NCBI GenBank assembly: GCA_963768185.1
Contig: CAVYGS010000005.1
Span: 1,257,826-1,321,825 of the forward strand
Length of the DNA stretch: 64,000 bases
Direction of reading: 5' to 3'
Source: Palsa-461 sp963768185
GTDB taxonomy: Bacteria; Actinomycetota; Acidimicrobiia; Acidimicrobiales; RAAP-2
The translations under genes and the position numbers were made by a program. Below are positions 51,182 through 60,254 of the stretch, piece after piece. Numbering within the stretch: position 1 is the first letter of the stretch; every line of letters starts with the position of its first letter. The notes beneath the pieces are model-generated. The model was not told where the DNA came from. It ran no database searches and saw only the letters and a list, made by a program, of their open reading frames with translations.

Positions 51182-52792
51182 CTAACCGCGCCGGCCGACC
51201 GGCGCTCGTTCCTCTGACTCGATCCTGTATTTCAGCGCACGTTCCCTCAGGGCCCGCCGATCAATCTTCCCCAAGAAGTTCACGGGCAGCTGATCGACAA
51301 ACTCCACAAACTGCGGCCGTTTGTACTCAGCAAGGCAGTCGTCACAGTGGGAAAACACTTCATCCTCTGTAAGGACAACGCTCTTGTCGACAACTACAAA
51401 AGCAACGATCGCCTCTTCCCGTACGACGTCTGGAGTACCGACGACCGCAACATCGTTCACGCCGTTTATGTCCAAAATAACGCGCTCTACCTCAGCCCCT
51501 GCTACATTGAACCCTGATCTCTTTATCATGTCCTTTCTGCGCGACACGTACCAAATATATCCGTCTGGATCAACTCTTAACACATCGCCCGTATGGAGCC
51601 AATCGCCAAAAACATCAGCAGTCCTATCGGGATCCCGGAAATAGCCCTGTGCAAGTCCATGCCGCTGGTGAGACCGCAAAATGGCCTCGCCCGGTTCCCC
51701 CGCAGACACAGGTTCGCCGTCGTCGCCGATCAATCGAATCGAGTATCCACGAATGATGCGGCCGGCAGCCCCAATCCTCCTCGGACCTACCGTATCGCCG
51801 ACAATATTCAGTCCTAGGGATTCTGTTAGTCCGTATGAACCGATCAACCGCGTCTGAAACCGCTCTTCGAATGAGACCCAGTCCTCTGGTGAGAGGGTTA
51901 ATCCGAGCATCATCCTACGCACTCGATGTGTCCGATCAAACGGGGTGACCGGATTCCGCATAATCATCCTGATATGGGTAGAGTTGACGGCGACGTATGT
52001 AGCCCCTTCGTTGACCAACATTTCGCCAAAACCTGAGGCACTGAACCGTGGGACGATGGCTAAGGATGCCCCCGCGATGATCGCCGGAACGACACCATAT
52101 ATCCCCCCGTTTCCGTGGAATAGCGGAAGATAACTCAAGTACCGATCATCTTCACACCATCGAAAATGCCTGACCGCAGTCAGTCCAGCCGTCATCAAGT
52201 TGCCGTGGCTGAATACGACTCCTCTTGGCCGCTCCGTTGTGCCGGAGGTATACAGCACCATGGCAGGATCATCGACGGAGACTGAGTCCGCCTCTATGGG
52301 CATCGTCGGCGTCTGCCCCTCGCACAACTCCGAGAATGAAAGCGAATCTGCTAACACCGCTTCGTCGCAAACGATAATCGTGCGAGCAAGTCCCGACCTG
52401 GCAAGGGCTCCTGAAGCTAGGGCTTCGTAGTTCGAGCTCGTCACAACCGCCTTTACATCAGCATGGCTAAACTGATAAGCGAGCTCGTCCTCTGCATATA
52501 GCGTGCTGCATGGAACATATATGGCTCCCAGCCTGTAGATGGCGAACATTGCCACGAAATACTCCGGGCGACTAGATAGGAGCACTGCTACCGCGTCCCC
52601 CCGCCCAACTTCTAACTCATCGCGAAGCGCATGTGCCAGCCTATTGGCGTCTGCATCGATATCACGGTATGTGTAGCTCTTTCCTTCGAATGTACACCAT
52701 GTACGGTCTCCATGATCCGCCGCGTGATAAGCGAATATGCGCTGCAAGACAGTCTCAGCCCCTGACAGGTAGTCCAAGTCTGTGTCAATCAT
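51182..52792 (-). CDS. Acyl-CoA synthetase / AMP-dependent ligase
   Basis: A 536-residue ANL-superfamily ligase that activates a carboxylate to acyl-AMP and then acyl-CoA. The P-loop is VLYTSGTTERPRGVVFSHGN (about 180). SYGLTESLGLN is the A5-type motif, WLHTGDVLRVDPDGYIWYVS with RRKDMIKRSGFNVAGAEVER is the hinge region, and NFLGKIDRRAL supplies the C-terminal catalytic Lys. ATG at 52792, 16 bases after the cyclase stop. It probably activates the compound imported by the Liv-type transporter. Confidence 0.93.
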   Translation of the reverse strand: MIDTDLDYLSGAETVLQRIFAYHAADHGDRTWCTFEGKSYTYRDIDADANRLAHALRDELEVGRGDAVAVLLSSRPEYFVAMFAIYRLGAIYVPCSTLYAEDELAYQFSHADVKAVVTSSNYEALASGALARSGLARTIIVCDEAVLADSLSFSELCEGQTPTMPIEADSVSVDDPAMVLYTSGTTERPRGVVFSHGNLMTAGLTAVRHFRWCEDDRYLSYLPLFHGNGGIYGVVPAIIAGASLAIVPRFSASGFGEMLVNEGATYVAVNSTHIRMIMRNPVTPFDRTHRVRRMMLGLTLSPEDWVSFEERFQTRLIGSYGLTESLGLNIVGDTVGPRRIGAAGRIIRGYSIRLIGDDGEPVSAGEPGEAILRSHQRHGLAQGYFRDPDRTADVFGDWLHTGDVLRVDPDGYIWYVSRRKDMIKRSGFNVAGAEVERVILDINGVNDVAVVGTPDVVREEAIVAFVVVDKSVVLTEDEVFSHCDDCLAEYKRPQFVEFVDQLPVNFLGKIDRRALRERALKYRIESEERAPVGRRG

Positions 52793-52808
52793 CCGTTCTC
52801 CTACAGAT

Positions 52809-53753
52809 TCAGAATACGGCTATCGGATTCGTCGGCGATCCCGTTGCGTTTTTCAGCCGTAACGGGGACGCTAGAAAGAGGAACTCCCATCGCTCAAGTT
52901 CGGTGCACGTCTTCGCCAGGATTTCGAGGTCGCATCCATCAATGATCCACATCCCCATGGCCACCAGGCAGACTGAATGAATCGGCGCCTTAATGTGCCC
53001 GATCTCAGCGCCTGTCGGATCTGTCGCGGTGTCTGTACCAAGCACCGCCGGTCCACGGTTATAGATCCACTCTAGACAGCCTGCTCCCAGTCCCGGCTGC
53101 TCGGGCTTGGAAACACTCCGCTCCAACCGCGTACGCTCAGATCCATAGCCGGTGCGGACCAACACCACATCGCCACGCTCAACTCGCACCCGCGCTTGAG
53201 ACTCCGCCGCCTCCAGCTGTGACGAGGTCACTGCCTGCTCGCCCAGCAAGGACCGGTCATCCTGCAGTTTTGGAATATCGAGTAATACACCTCTCGAGCA
53301 GATTCCACCGCGGACAAGGTCTACCCCGCCCGCCGTCGCGCCCCGATCACTTACGACGGCCTTCGCTGGCTGCCCGTTGTACATCATCCCCTTCCAGAAG
53401 ATGTGGGAATGGGCATCCAGATGAGTCACATAGAAACCATGTAACGGGAGGCCCACCCAATCTACTGCCGACGAGAATCCATCTGGATCCGCGGATTCAC
53501 CGGTCCTTTGCATAAAGTGGATCGGAGGTATTAGAGCCTCCGCTGGACTGGGTTTAGGTGCGAATTCGATCATGCGACCACACGAAACGGTTATGCCTTC
53601 CCGCACCAGCCCCGCGGCCTTCGTTATCTTCTCTCGTGAAATATCGTTTAGCGTCCCCAGCTGATCGTCGTCGCCCCATCTGCCCCAATTGGAGAATCGA
53701 TCAAAATATTCCAGGGCTTCTACCTCAGAAGGCTCACTCTCAGTAGCTGCCAT
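52809..53753 (-). CDS. Cyclase-family protein (kynurenine-formamidase-like)
   Basis: A 314-residue member of the putative cyclase family. The metal-binding HxGTHxD-like motif appears as GFYVTHLDAHSHIFWKGMMY near 120. GVLLDIPKLQ and GDVVLVRTGYGSERTRLE follow, and IKAPIHSVCLVAMGMWIIDG with CDLEILAK ends the core. Family members hydrolyse amides such as N-formylkynurenine, or isatin. ATG at 53753 behind a TTAGGGG. It is the first gene after the duplicated livK and truncated livM at 53854-55169, so it may be driven by the copy-B promoter. Confidence 0.85.
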   Translation of the reverse strand: MAATESEPSEVEALEYFDRFSNWGRWGDDDQLGTLNDISREKITKAAGLVREGITVSCGRMIEFAPKPSPAEALIPPIHFMQRTGESADPDGFSSAVDWVGLPLHGFYVTHLDAHSHIFWKGMMYNGQPAKAVVSDRGATAGGVDLVRGGICSRGVLLDIPKLQDDRSLLGEQAVTSSQLEAAESQARVRVERGDVVLVRTGYGSERTRLERSVSKPEQPGLGAGCLEWIYNRGPAVLGTDTATDPTGAEIGHIKAPIHSVCLVAMGMWIIDGCDLEILAKTCTELERWEFLFLASPLRLKNATGSPTNPIAVF

Positions 53754-53821
53754 CAGCACCCCTAAACCACGCGGTAGCCTTCGATACACCAAATAGATCG
53801 TCAGAGACCAGCCCAATTCAC

Positions 53822-53995
53822 TCATAGGAATAACAAGCCCTGATCGTGATATACCGGCGTGAACGATATAGTTGGGACGACAGCACCCACAATGAGGGCT
53901 AAAGCTATGGCAATAGGTCTGACGACCGATCGTGGATAACTCTGGTCACGGGAAATTTTATTTTGGATTGATATGGGTAACCTTCTCTTTCCCAT
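53822..53995 (-). pseudogene. Truncated livM fragment at the duplication edge
   Basis: About 45 codons identical to the start of livM (MGKRRLPISIQNKISRDQSY and IVGAVVPTISFTP), then the duplicated sequence ends at 53854 and 11 foreign codons follow to a stop at 53822. It directly follows livK copy B, as in the intact operon at 47097-47134. Confidence 0.85.
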
Positions 53996-55169
53996 TATTC
54001 GTGTAGCAAATGTCCGTCCCATAGGTGGCATAGCGACTGGACCCAATGCTGATGGTTCCTACGACTCCAGAGTAGGTGGTTGACTGAAGCGCTGACATGA
54101 CCGCCTTAGCATTCGTGTAAGTCTGCGCTTTACCTATCGCCTTGGCAAGAAGGAAGTAGTAGTCATAGTTGTATAGTGTCGCGGTCATAGCGGCTGGTAA
54201 TGGACCAGGGTAGGCAGCGTGATATTTGGCTACAAAGGCTTTTGTTACGGGCGAGCTAGGAGGCTGCAGCTCGGGCCCGAGGGCGTCGCCAACGTACGGA
54301 AGCTTGAACGAGAGCTGCGTGGCGGTGATGCAATCATCTGGATAGCCTGCGACCTTTGCCGATGGGTCCAAGCTGGCAATGGCAGGAAGCGTCAACTGGA
54401 GGTCCTGACTATCATCTGATGTGATAATTACTTGCGGATTTGCCGCGATGGCCGCCGTCACTTCAGGACTTACATCGGTCGCGTCCTCCGGGAACAACTC
54501 GGTCGCAACTATGGACCCACCGTAGGCCTTCAAAGCTTGCTTGAAAATGGGCAGTATTGCTGTCGGGGTTCCGTCGTTACTCATAACCGCAGCAACTCGG
54601 GTCGTGCCGGGATAGAAATGCTCCAGTCCCTTGATGAACTGGGTGCCTTTCTCCTGGTTAGACCCCAGAGTGAGAACGGTATACTTGAGACTGGGAAGGA
54701 GATCGGCCACTTGGTCTGCGCTTGCAAAGTAGATCACCTTCGCCGGATTTGTGACTTGAGCGACGATGGGTCCAAACGCGCCGAGACCACCAAACATAAA
54801 GCTGACATGATCAGTTTGAACGAGCTGAGTTGCGCAGGCTGAAGTCTGAGTAGCTTCCGTGTTGTCATTACATTCGATCAGTTGGAACTTGTACTTCTTC
54901 CCGTGGAGAGTTACGCCGCCAGCACTGTTTATTTCTCGAATAGCCAACTTCGAAGCGTTATAACTTGGAACTCCATACGAACCAAACGCTCCGGTTAGCT
55001 CTCCCACAAAACCGATCTTTATTACGCTAGCGGTCTTGGACGCAGCAGCGCCGGTCACCGAAGTAGCAAGCAGCAGAACCAACCCCATCGAGATGGATGA
55101 AGCGAGCCAGCGGCGGAGCTTGTGGGGTCGCAGCTGTCTCCCGTCGCGGGCTCGTTGGCCTTTACGCAC
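53958..55169 (-). CDS. livK: Liv-type substrate-binding protein, copy B (intact leader)
   Basis: A 403-residue receptor identical in its mature part to copy A. The GTG at 55169 follows AAGGAAGG by nine bases and gives an N-terminus with a basic stretch (KLRRWLASSISMGLVLLL) and an ATSVTGAAAS cleavage region, a normal signal peptide. Because copy A carries an extra base in this leader, copy B is probably the better-expressed receptor for the LivMGFH importer at 43610-47134. The permease and ATPase genes are not duplicated. Confidence 0.92.
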   Translation of the reverse strand: MRKGQRARDGRQLRPHKLRRWLASSISMGLVLLLATSVTGAAASKTASVIKIGFVGELTGAFGSYGVPSYNASKLAIREINSAGGVTLHGKKYKFQLIECNDNTEATQTSACATQLVQTDHVSFMFGGLGAFGPIVAQVTNPAKVIYFASADQVADLLPSLKYTVLTLGSNQEKGTQFIKGLEHFYPGTTRVAAVMSNDGTPTAILPIFKQALKAYGGSIVATELFPEDATDVSPEVTAAIAANPQVIITSDDSQDLQLTLPAIASLDPSAKVAGYPDDCITATQLSFKLPYVGDALGPELQPPSSPVTKAFVAKYHAAYPGPLPAAMTATLYNYDYYFLLAKAIGKAQTYTNAKAVMSALQSTTYSGVVGTISIGSSRYATYGTDICYTNNGKEKVTHINPK

Positions 55170-55238
55170 GCGCGCAACCTTCCTTTTCGTAGATGGCAGA
55201 TTCCACCAGACCCCTTCCCCCCGATCGAACTTTGTGTC

Positions 55239-55267
55239 AGTCTAAGTCTTGTGTACCGACCGGTCAA
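55239..55267 (-). promoter_or_regulatory. livK copy B promoter with operator-like ACCGACCGGT
   Basis: Same as the copy A promoter: TTGACC at 55267-55262 and TAGACT at 55244-55239 with a 17-base spacer, and ACCGGTCGGT (55255-55264) overlapping the -35. The likely start of RNA is near 55231, about 60 bases before the GTG at 55169. Confidence 0.55.
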
Positions 55268-55439
55268 GACAATGGCGCTGGACCATTTCGCCAAGGCCGT
55301 CGAGCGGCGAGGCTGCCGAGCGATGGTCGGCCTGGGCGCGACCGCCAATTCCGCTGAGGACCCGAAGTCCCCCGGCTGGATCAGGACCGCCGAAGGCAGC
55401 TGCCAGCGTGCCGTCGGTCACCGAGCCGAGCTCATTGTG

Positions 55440-55600
55440 GCGATGACGGCTGCGTCACCGTCGGATCCAGTTCCACTTCACCCCGACCGATGGGTCATGG
55501 ATGAACCTGGTCGAGCCGTGTTCTCGGCACTCAACACAAGGAAGCTGAACACGTCCGCACAGCGAAATGTCAAGGAGTTGCCTGCCGACGATCAATAGCT
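55440..55600 (+). pseudogene. Remnant of an IS630-family transposase C-terminus
   Basis: On the plus strand IQFHFTPTDGSWMNLVE and, after a frameshift near 55515, AVFSALNTRKLNTSAQRNVK followed by ELPADDQ match the conserved end of IS630 transposases. It lies immediately right of the 1.5-kb duplication and left of the palindrome. No other part of the element is visible. Confidence 0.6.
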
Positions 55601-55637
55601 CGAGCCCGGAACGCCGGAGGAAGGGACCCGGCATCAG

Positions 55638-55681
55638 GGACACCTTGCACTGAGGTGCTAGCACCTCAGTGCAAGGTGTCC
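55638..55681. repeat. Perfect 44-bp palindrome
   Basis: The 22-base arm GGACACCTTGCACTGAGG followed by TGCT is mirrored exactly with no loop; the centre reads GTGCTAGCAC. It lies 45 bases before the hydrolase start at 55726 and 38 bases after the IS630 remnant. It could extrude as a cruciform or form a 22-bp RNA hairpin. There is no T-run, so it is not a classical terminator. Confidence 0.9.
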
Positions 55682-55725
55682 ATCGAACCCGAGGATGGTC
55701 ATCTTGCTTGAGCGAGCGTTCGGCT

Positions 55726-56664
55726 GTGGCTGAAGGAACCGAATACGACGAGTTCGGGTTTTTCCACGAGAACGCAGCGGAGTACGGCCTGTCGTACGGG
55801 AAGCCCCCAATGGTGCGTCGGGAGTTCATTCACATTGAGCCTGGTAGGCGCCTAAGCGCTCTGATATGGGGGGCGGGCGAGCCCGAGCTGGTACTTCTGC
55901 ACGGGGGGTCCCAGAACGCGCACACTTGGGACACGGTCGCCATGGCTCTCGACCGATGCCTGGCGGCCATTGACCTGCCCGGTCACGGGCACTCGGACCG
56001 CCCGCGATCCGGGCGACATTTGGACCCGTTGGGCAATGCAGAAGACGTCGCTGTAGCAATACGTGCCTTCGCTCCAAAGGCTCGCTGTGTCGTTGGCATG
56101 TCGCTCGGCGGCCTCACCACGATCGCACTGACCCAAGTCGCCCCTGAACTTGTTCGGGCAGTAGTCCTCGTGGACGTCACACCTGGAGTCAACCCGACCA
56201 GGGCTAAGCAAATTGTCGACTTTATAAGTGGACCCACAAGCTTCACCACCTTCGAGGAGCTTCTCCAATGGACCATCCAAAGCAATCCCTCGCGGACCGA
56301 GACCTCGTTGCGGCGGGGAGTTCTTCACAACGCGGTGCAGCTAGAAGACGGGTCGTGGATATGGCGCTGGGCTCGCTGGCGAGGAGCCAGCGAAGCACTA
56401 GCCGTGGAGCGTGACGGTTCGCCGGAGGCGCCATCGGATGCTCGAATGTTCTCCTCCCTCTGGGATCTGATCGACCGAATCACTGTGCCGGTCATGCTCG
56501 CTCGTGGCATGCGTCCCGAAGCGGTTGTAGACGACGAGAACGAGCAGGAGCTACGACGGCGACTGCCGGACGCGACCGTCATTCGGTTCGACAATGCTGG
56601 TCACAGCATTCAGGGTGATATGCCCGTGGAACTCGCAGAGGAGATTGAGAGGTTCGTTTTCTGA
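55726..56664 (+). CDS. Alpha/beta-hydrolase
   Basis: A 312-residue hydrolase from a GTG at 55726 with a weak ribosome site; an ATG at 55669 lies inside the palindrome and is less likely. ELVLLHGGSQNAHTWDTVAM is the oxyanion-hole region, RCVVGMSLGGLTTIA the nucleophile elbow, an acidic residue lies in GMRPEAVVDDEN, and the catalytic His is in FDNAGHSIQGD. C-C hydrolases, esterases and lactonases share this pattern. It points away from the minus-strand catabolic cluster and may contribute a hydrolytic step. Confidence 0.87.
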   Translation: MAEGTEYDEFGFFHENAAEYGLSYGKPPMVRREFIHIEPGRRLSALIWGAGEPELVLLHGGSQNAHTWDTVAMALDRCLAAIDLPGHGHSDRPRSGRHLDPLGNAEDVAVAIRAFAPKARCVVGMSLGGLTTIALTQVAPELVRAVVLVDVTPGVNPTRAKQIVDFISGPTSFTTFEELLQWTIQSNPSRTETSLRRGVLHNAVQLEDGSWIWRWARWRGASEALAVERDGSPEAPSDARMFSSLWDLIDRITVPVMLARGMRPEAVVDDENEQELRRRLPDATVIRFDNAGHSIQGDMPVELAEEIERFVF

Positions 56665-56826
56665 CCGGAATAAATCGTGGCTTGTCAGCTTCGGGCAGCT
56701 CTGGCGCAAGCACCGACCGAAAAGGTCTGTCATCGACTCGCTCAGCTCGCCCTCCCCGTCACCCCGCTGATCGCTGCAAAGCCGATCGACCGGCGGGACC
56801 GCTAAGGCTTCGGATCAATGGCCTAA

Positions 56827-58093
56827 GGGTCCACGCCAAGATAGTACGCGCGGTAGTATCCTGGCGGTGTGGAGGTCACCGACGAAGCGCTCGCGCGATT
56901 CTTCGAAGTGGTCCTCCCACACATGAACGAGGTGCAGCGCCGAGTGGTGGCCGGTGCCATGGCCGAGGCCCTCGGCCGCGGCGGGAAGACCGCGGTGGCC
57001 ACGGCGTCGGGCATGAGCCGCAACACCGTCATCAAGGCCGAGGGGGAAGTGGCCGTCGGCGTCGAGCCGTCGTCGCGCCTGCGCGCCCCGGGCGGCGGCG
57101 ACAAGTCGCTGACCGAGCGCCAGCCGGGACTGCTCGGTGCCTTGGACGAGCTGGTCTACCCCGAGACCAGGGGCAATCCGATGTCGAGGCTGCGCTGGAC
57201 GTCGAAGTCCTCCACCAAGCTGGCCGACGAGCTGGTCCGCCAGGGCTACGACGTCTCCTCACGCACCGTGCTTCGCCTGCTGCATCGGCTCGGCTACTCA
57301 CTCCAGGCCAACGCCAAGGTGACCGAGGGACGCCAGCACCCCGACCGCGACGCCCAGTTCGGCTACTTGAACGAGCAGGCCGACGCCTTCATCGGCGACG
57401 ACCAGCCGGTGATCTCGGTCGACACCAAGAAGAAGGAGCTGATCGGCGACTACGCCAACGGCGGGGCGGAGTGGTCACCCGAAGGCGAGCCCGAACGGGT
57501 CCAGGTCCACGACTTCGCCGACCCGGCACTCGGCGAGTACGCCAAGGCCATCCCCTACGGCATCTATGACGTGGCCAATGACGAGGGCTGGGTCAACGTG
57601 GGCGACACCGCCGACACCGCCGAGTTCGCCGTCAAGTCCATCCGGCGTTGGTGGCACCAGATGGGCCGGGACCGCTTCCCTGGTGCCGAGCGCCTCTTGA
57701 TCACCGCCGATGCCGGGGGTCCAACGGCTACCGACTCCGGGCCTGGAAGGTAGAGCTGGCCAAGCTGGCCGCAGAGACCGGCCTCGACATCACCGTCTGC
57801 CACTACCCGCCGGGGACCTCCAAGTGGAACCGGATCGAGCACCGCATGTTCAGCTTCATCACCATGAACTGGCGGGGCACGCCGCTCACCACGCCTGCGC
57901 ACCATCATCGAGCTGATCTCGGCCACCACCACGGGGACTGGGCTCACCATCCAGGCCGACTACGACCCGAACTGGTATCCGAAAGGCGTCAAGATCACCA
58001 ACAGGCAGCTGGCCGCGGTCCCGCTCGAACCCCACGACTTCCACGGCGAGTGGAACTACACCATCACCGCTCAATCAAATCGTGGAGTGAGCC
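56827..58093 (+). mobile_element. ISAzo13-family element, copy 1
   Basis: The left tip GGGTCCACGCC at 56827 and the right tip, which on the minus strand reads GGCTCACTCC from 58093, form short imperfect inverted repeats. It carries one transposase gene with frameshifts. A 25-base stretch, CTAAGGCTTCGGATCAATGG and onward, precedes this copy and also copy 2, so the pair arose by tandem duplication. Confidence 0.65.
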
Positions 58094-58097
58094 TCTA
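56869..58097 (+). pseudogene. ISAzo13-family transposase, copy 1 (two frameshifts)
   Basis: From a GTG at 56869 the protein runs VEVTDEALARFFEVVLPHMN, GMSRNTVIKAEGEV, RLRWTSKSSTKLADELVRQG, VISVDTKKKELIGDYANGGA and LLITADAGG, the DDE core of ISAzo13 (Rhodopirellula-type) transposases. At about 57716 one base is missing relative to copy 2 (GCCGGGGGTCC against GCCGGCGGGTCC). A second shift near 57892 (ACCACGCCTGCGCACC) is shared by both copies. After it the end NYTITAQSNRGVSL is readable in another frame. Confidence 0.8.
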
Positions 58098-58119
58098 AGG
58101 CTTCGGATCAATGGCCTAA

Positions 58120-59384
58120 GGGTCCACGCCAAGATTAGTACGCCGAGTATCCTGGCGGTGTGGAGGTCACCGAGGAGGGGCTCGCGCGATTCTTCGAGGT
58201 GGTCCTGCCGCACATGAACGAGGTGCAGCGCCGCGTGGTTGCCGGTGCGCATGGCCGAGATGCTGGGACGTGGTGGCAAGACGGCGGTGGCGAGGCGTCG
58301 GGGATGAGCCGCAACACGGTGATCAAGGCCGAGACCGAAGTGGAGCGGGCATCGAGCCCTCGACCCGCCTGCGGGCGCCGGCGGTGGCGACAAGTCCCTG
58401 CTCGACACCCAGCCCGGGCTGCTCGCGGCCCTCGACGAGCTGGTCGACCCCGAGACCCGGGGCAACCCGATGTCGAAGCTGCGCTGGACGTCGAAGTCCT
58501 CCACCAAGCTGGCCGACGAACTGGTGGGCCAGGGCTTCGAGGTCTCCTCGCGCTCGGTGCTGCGCCTGCTTGCACCGGCTCGGCTACTCGCTCCAGGCCA
58601 ACGCCAAGGTGACCGAGGGACGCCAGCACCCCGACCGCGACGCCCAGTTCCACTACCTGAACGACAGGCCGACGCCTTCATCGACGACGGCCAACCGGTG
58701 ATCTAGCGTCGACACCAAGAAGAAGGAGCTGATCGGCGACTACGCCAACGGCGGCGCCGAATGGGCACCCGAAGGCGAGCCCGAGCGGGTCCAGGTCCAC
58801 GACTTCGCCGACCCGGCACTGGGTGAGTACGCCAAGGCCATCCCCTATGGGATCTACGACATGGCCAACAACGAGGGCTGGGTCAACGTCGGCGACACGG
58901 CCGACACCGCCGAGTTCGCCGTCGAGTCCATCCGCCGGTGGTGGAACCAGATGGGACGGGACCGCTTCCCCGGCGCCGAGCGCCTGTTGATCACCGCCGA
59001 CGCCGGCGGGTCCAACGGCTACCGGCTCCGGGCCTGGAAGGTCGAGCTGGCCAAGCTGGCCGCAGAGACCGGGCTCGACATCACCGTCTGCCACTACCCG
59101 CCGGGGACCTCCAAGTGGAACCGGATCGAGCACCGCATGTTCAGCTTCATCACCATGAACTGGCGGGGCAGGCCGCTCACCACGCCTGCGCACCATCATC
59201 GAGCTGATCTCGGCCACCACCACCACGACCGGGCTCACCATCCAGGCCGACTACGACCCCAACTGGTATCCGAAGGGCGTCAAGATCACCGACAGGCAGC
59301 TGGCCGCGGTCCCGCTCGAACCCCACGAGTTCCACGGCGAGTGGAACTACACCATCAACGCTCAATCAAACGCGGCGTGAGCCC
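58120..59384 (+). mobile_element. ISAzo13-family element, copy 2
   Basis: The left tip GGGTCCACGCC is at 58120, and the right tip reads GGGCTCACGCC on the minus strand, ending at 59384. It is about 95 percent like copy 1 by eye. It ends 20 bases before the TetR gene, whose own upstream promoter has therefore been replaced or supplied by the element. Confidence 0.65.
58160..59380 (+). pseudogene. ISAzo13-family transposase, copy 2 (multiple frameshifts)
   Basis: Same transposase as copy 1, broken by more indels: near 58250 (GGTGCGCATGG), 58345-58375, 58570 and 58665, and a shared one near 59190. Intact blocks are MSKLRWTSKSSTKLADELVG, the stretch EWAPEGEPERVQVHDFADPA, and LLITADAGGSNGYRLRAWKV. 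The final frame ends NYTINAQSNAA at 59380. It cannot be translated as one protein. Confidence 0.8.
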
Positions 59385-59403
59385 TAACCCGCGTAACTCG
59401 CTA

Positions 59404-60093
59404 ATGAGTCAACACGATCACTCCATAGACCTTAACCTCAAGACTTCCGAGCTTGCACCCTTGTATCTGGAACCTAACGACAAGTCGCCGCGACGTGGCG
59501 CGAAGTGGCAAGCGTGTCGGGAATCGATCATCGACATGTCGGCCTACTCCTTCGCGCAAGGCGGCTATCACGCCACGGGGCTCACCGAGCTCTGTGCAGC
59601 AAGCGGTCTGGGCAAAGGCGCCCTCTATCACTATATTGGATCGAAGGAGCAGCTCCTCGCCGCGATCCACGATCGTGTGATGGACGAGATTATGTTCGGC
59701 GCCGATTTCGTTGCCGAGGCGGGCGGGACGTGGTCGTCACAATTGGTCATGCTCGGCGACAAGCTGCTCGATGTCCTCCAGCGCTACCCCGATCATGTCT
59801 GGGTTTGCCTCCACGAGTTTCCAGCACTCACAGGCGAACGAGCTGCTCGGTTCCGCCAACGGAGACGAGAGTACGAGCTACGGGTCGAGCGGATCCTGCA
59901 AGCAGGTATCGACGCTGGGGAGTTCCGCGAAGTCGACCCAAGGCTGACTGCAATGGCCTGGCTGGGTATGCACAACTACACATACCTGTGGCTGAAGGCT
60001 GACGGCCGCCTGTCCGCTCGCGATGTGGCGAAGCCGTTTGCTGAGATTTTTATCCAGGGCATCGGCAACTCGACCGCTCAACGAGCCGAGTAG
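59404..60093 (+). CDS. TetR/AcrR-family transcriptional regulator
   Basis: A 229-residue regulator. After a 35-residue N-terminal extension the TetR DNA-binding domain has ESIIDMSAYSFAQGGYHATG and LTELCAASGLGKGALYHYIG with SKEQLL. The helical ligand-binding half includes YPDHVWVCLHEFPALTGERA and TAMAWLGMHNYTYLWLKADG. ATG at 59404; the longer upstream frame belongs to the ISAzo13 remnant. TetR proteins of this sort often control acyl-CoA or fatty-acid catabolism. The ACCGACCGGT motifs in the livK promoters are candidate sites, by inference. Confidence 0.88.
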   Translation: MSQHDHSIDLNLKTSELAPLYLEPNDKSPRRGAKWQACRESIIDMSAYSFAQGGYHATGLTELCAASGLGKGALYHYIGSKEQLLAAIHDRVMDEIMFGADFVAEAGGTWSSQLVMLGDKLLDVLQRYPDHVWVCLHEFPALTGERAARFRQRRREYELRVERILQAGIDAGEFREVDPRLTAMAWLGMHNYTYLWLKADGRLSARDVAKPFAEIFIQGIGNSTAQRAE

Positions 60094-60254
60094 CTTCCCA
60101 GATGGCGATGGCCGATCGGTCGGCCAGGCTCCGGAGCCGTCTCAGCCAGAGGGGCCTGTGAACGCTATCGGACTCCCCGGTCGGCCTGAGATCGAATCGG
60201 CTGTGCTCCCGTGACGGGAACGGGGTTCATCGCGATCCAGCTTGGCGGTGATCG

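Larger units (their letters stand above)
53854..55359. repeat. 1.5-kb direct duplication, copy B
   Basis: Second copy of 46993-48499, in the same orientation, one base shorter. It carries the 5' end of livM, the whole of livK and its promoter. It begins abruptly 31 bases beyond the cyclase's longest possible frame and ends at CCGCTGAGG, after which unrelated IS630-like debris follows. Confidence 0.92.

Noticed and set aside
58064..59241. Minus-strand frames across the second ISAzo13 copy
   Set aside because: Antisense to the transposase remnant on the plus strand; similar frames appear in both copies simply because the elements are repeated.
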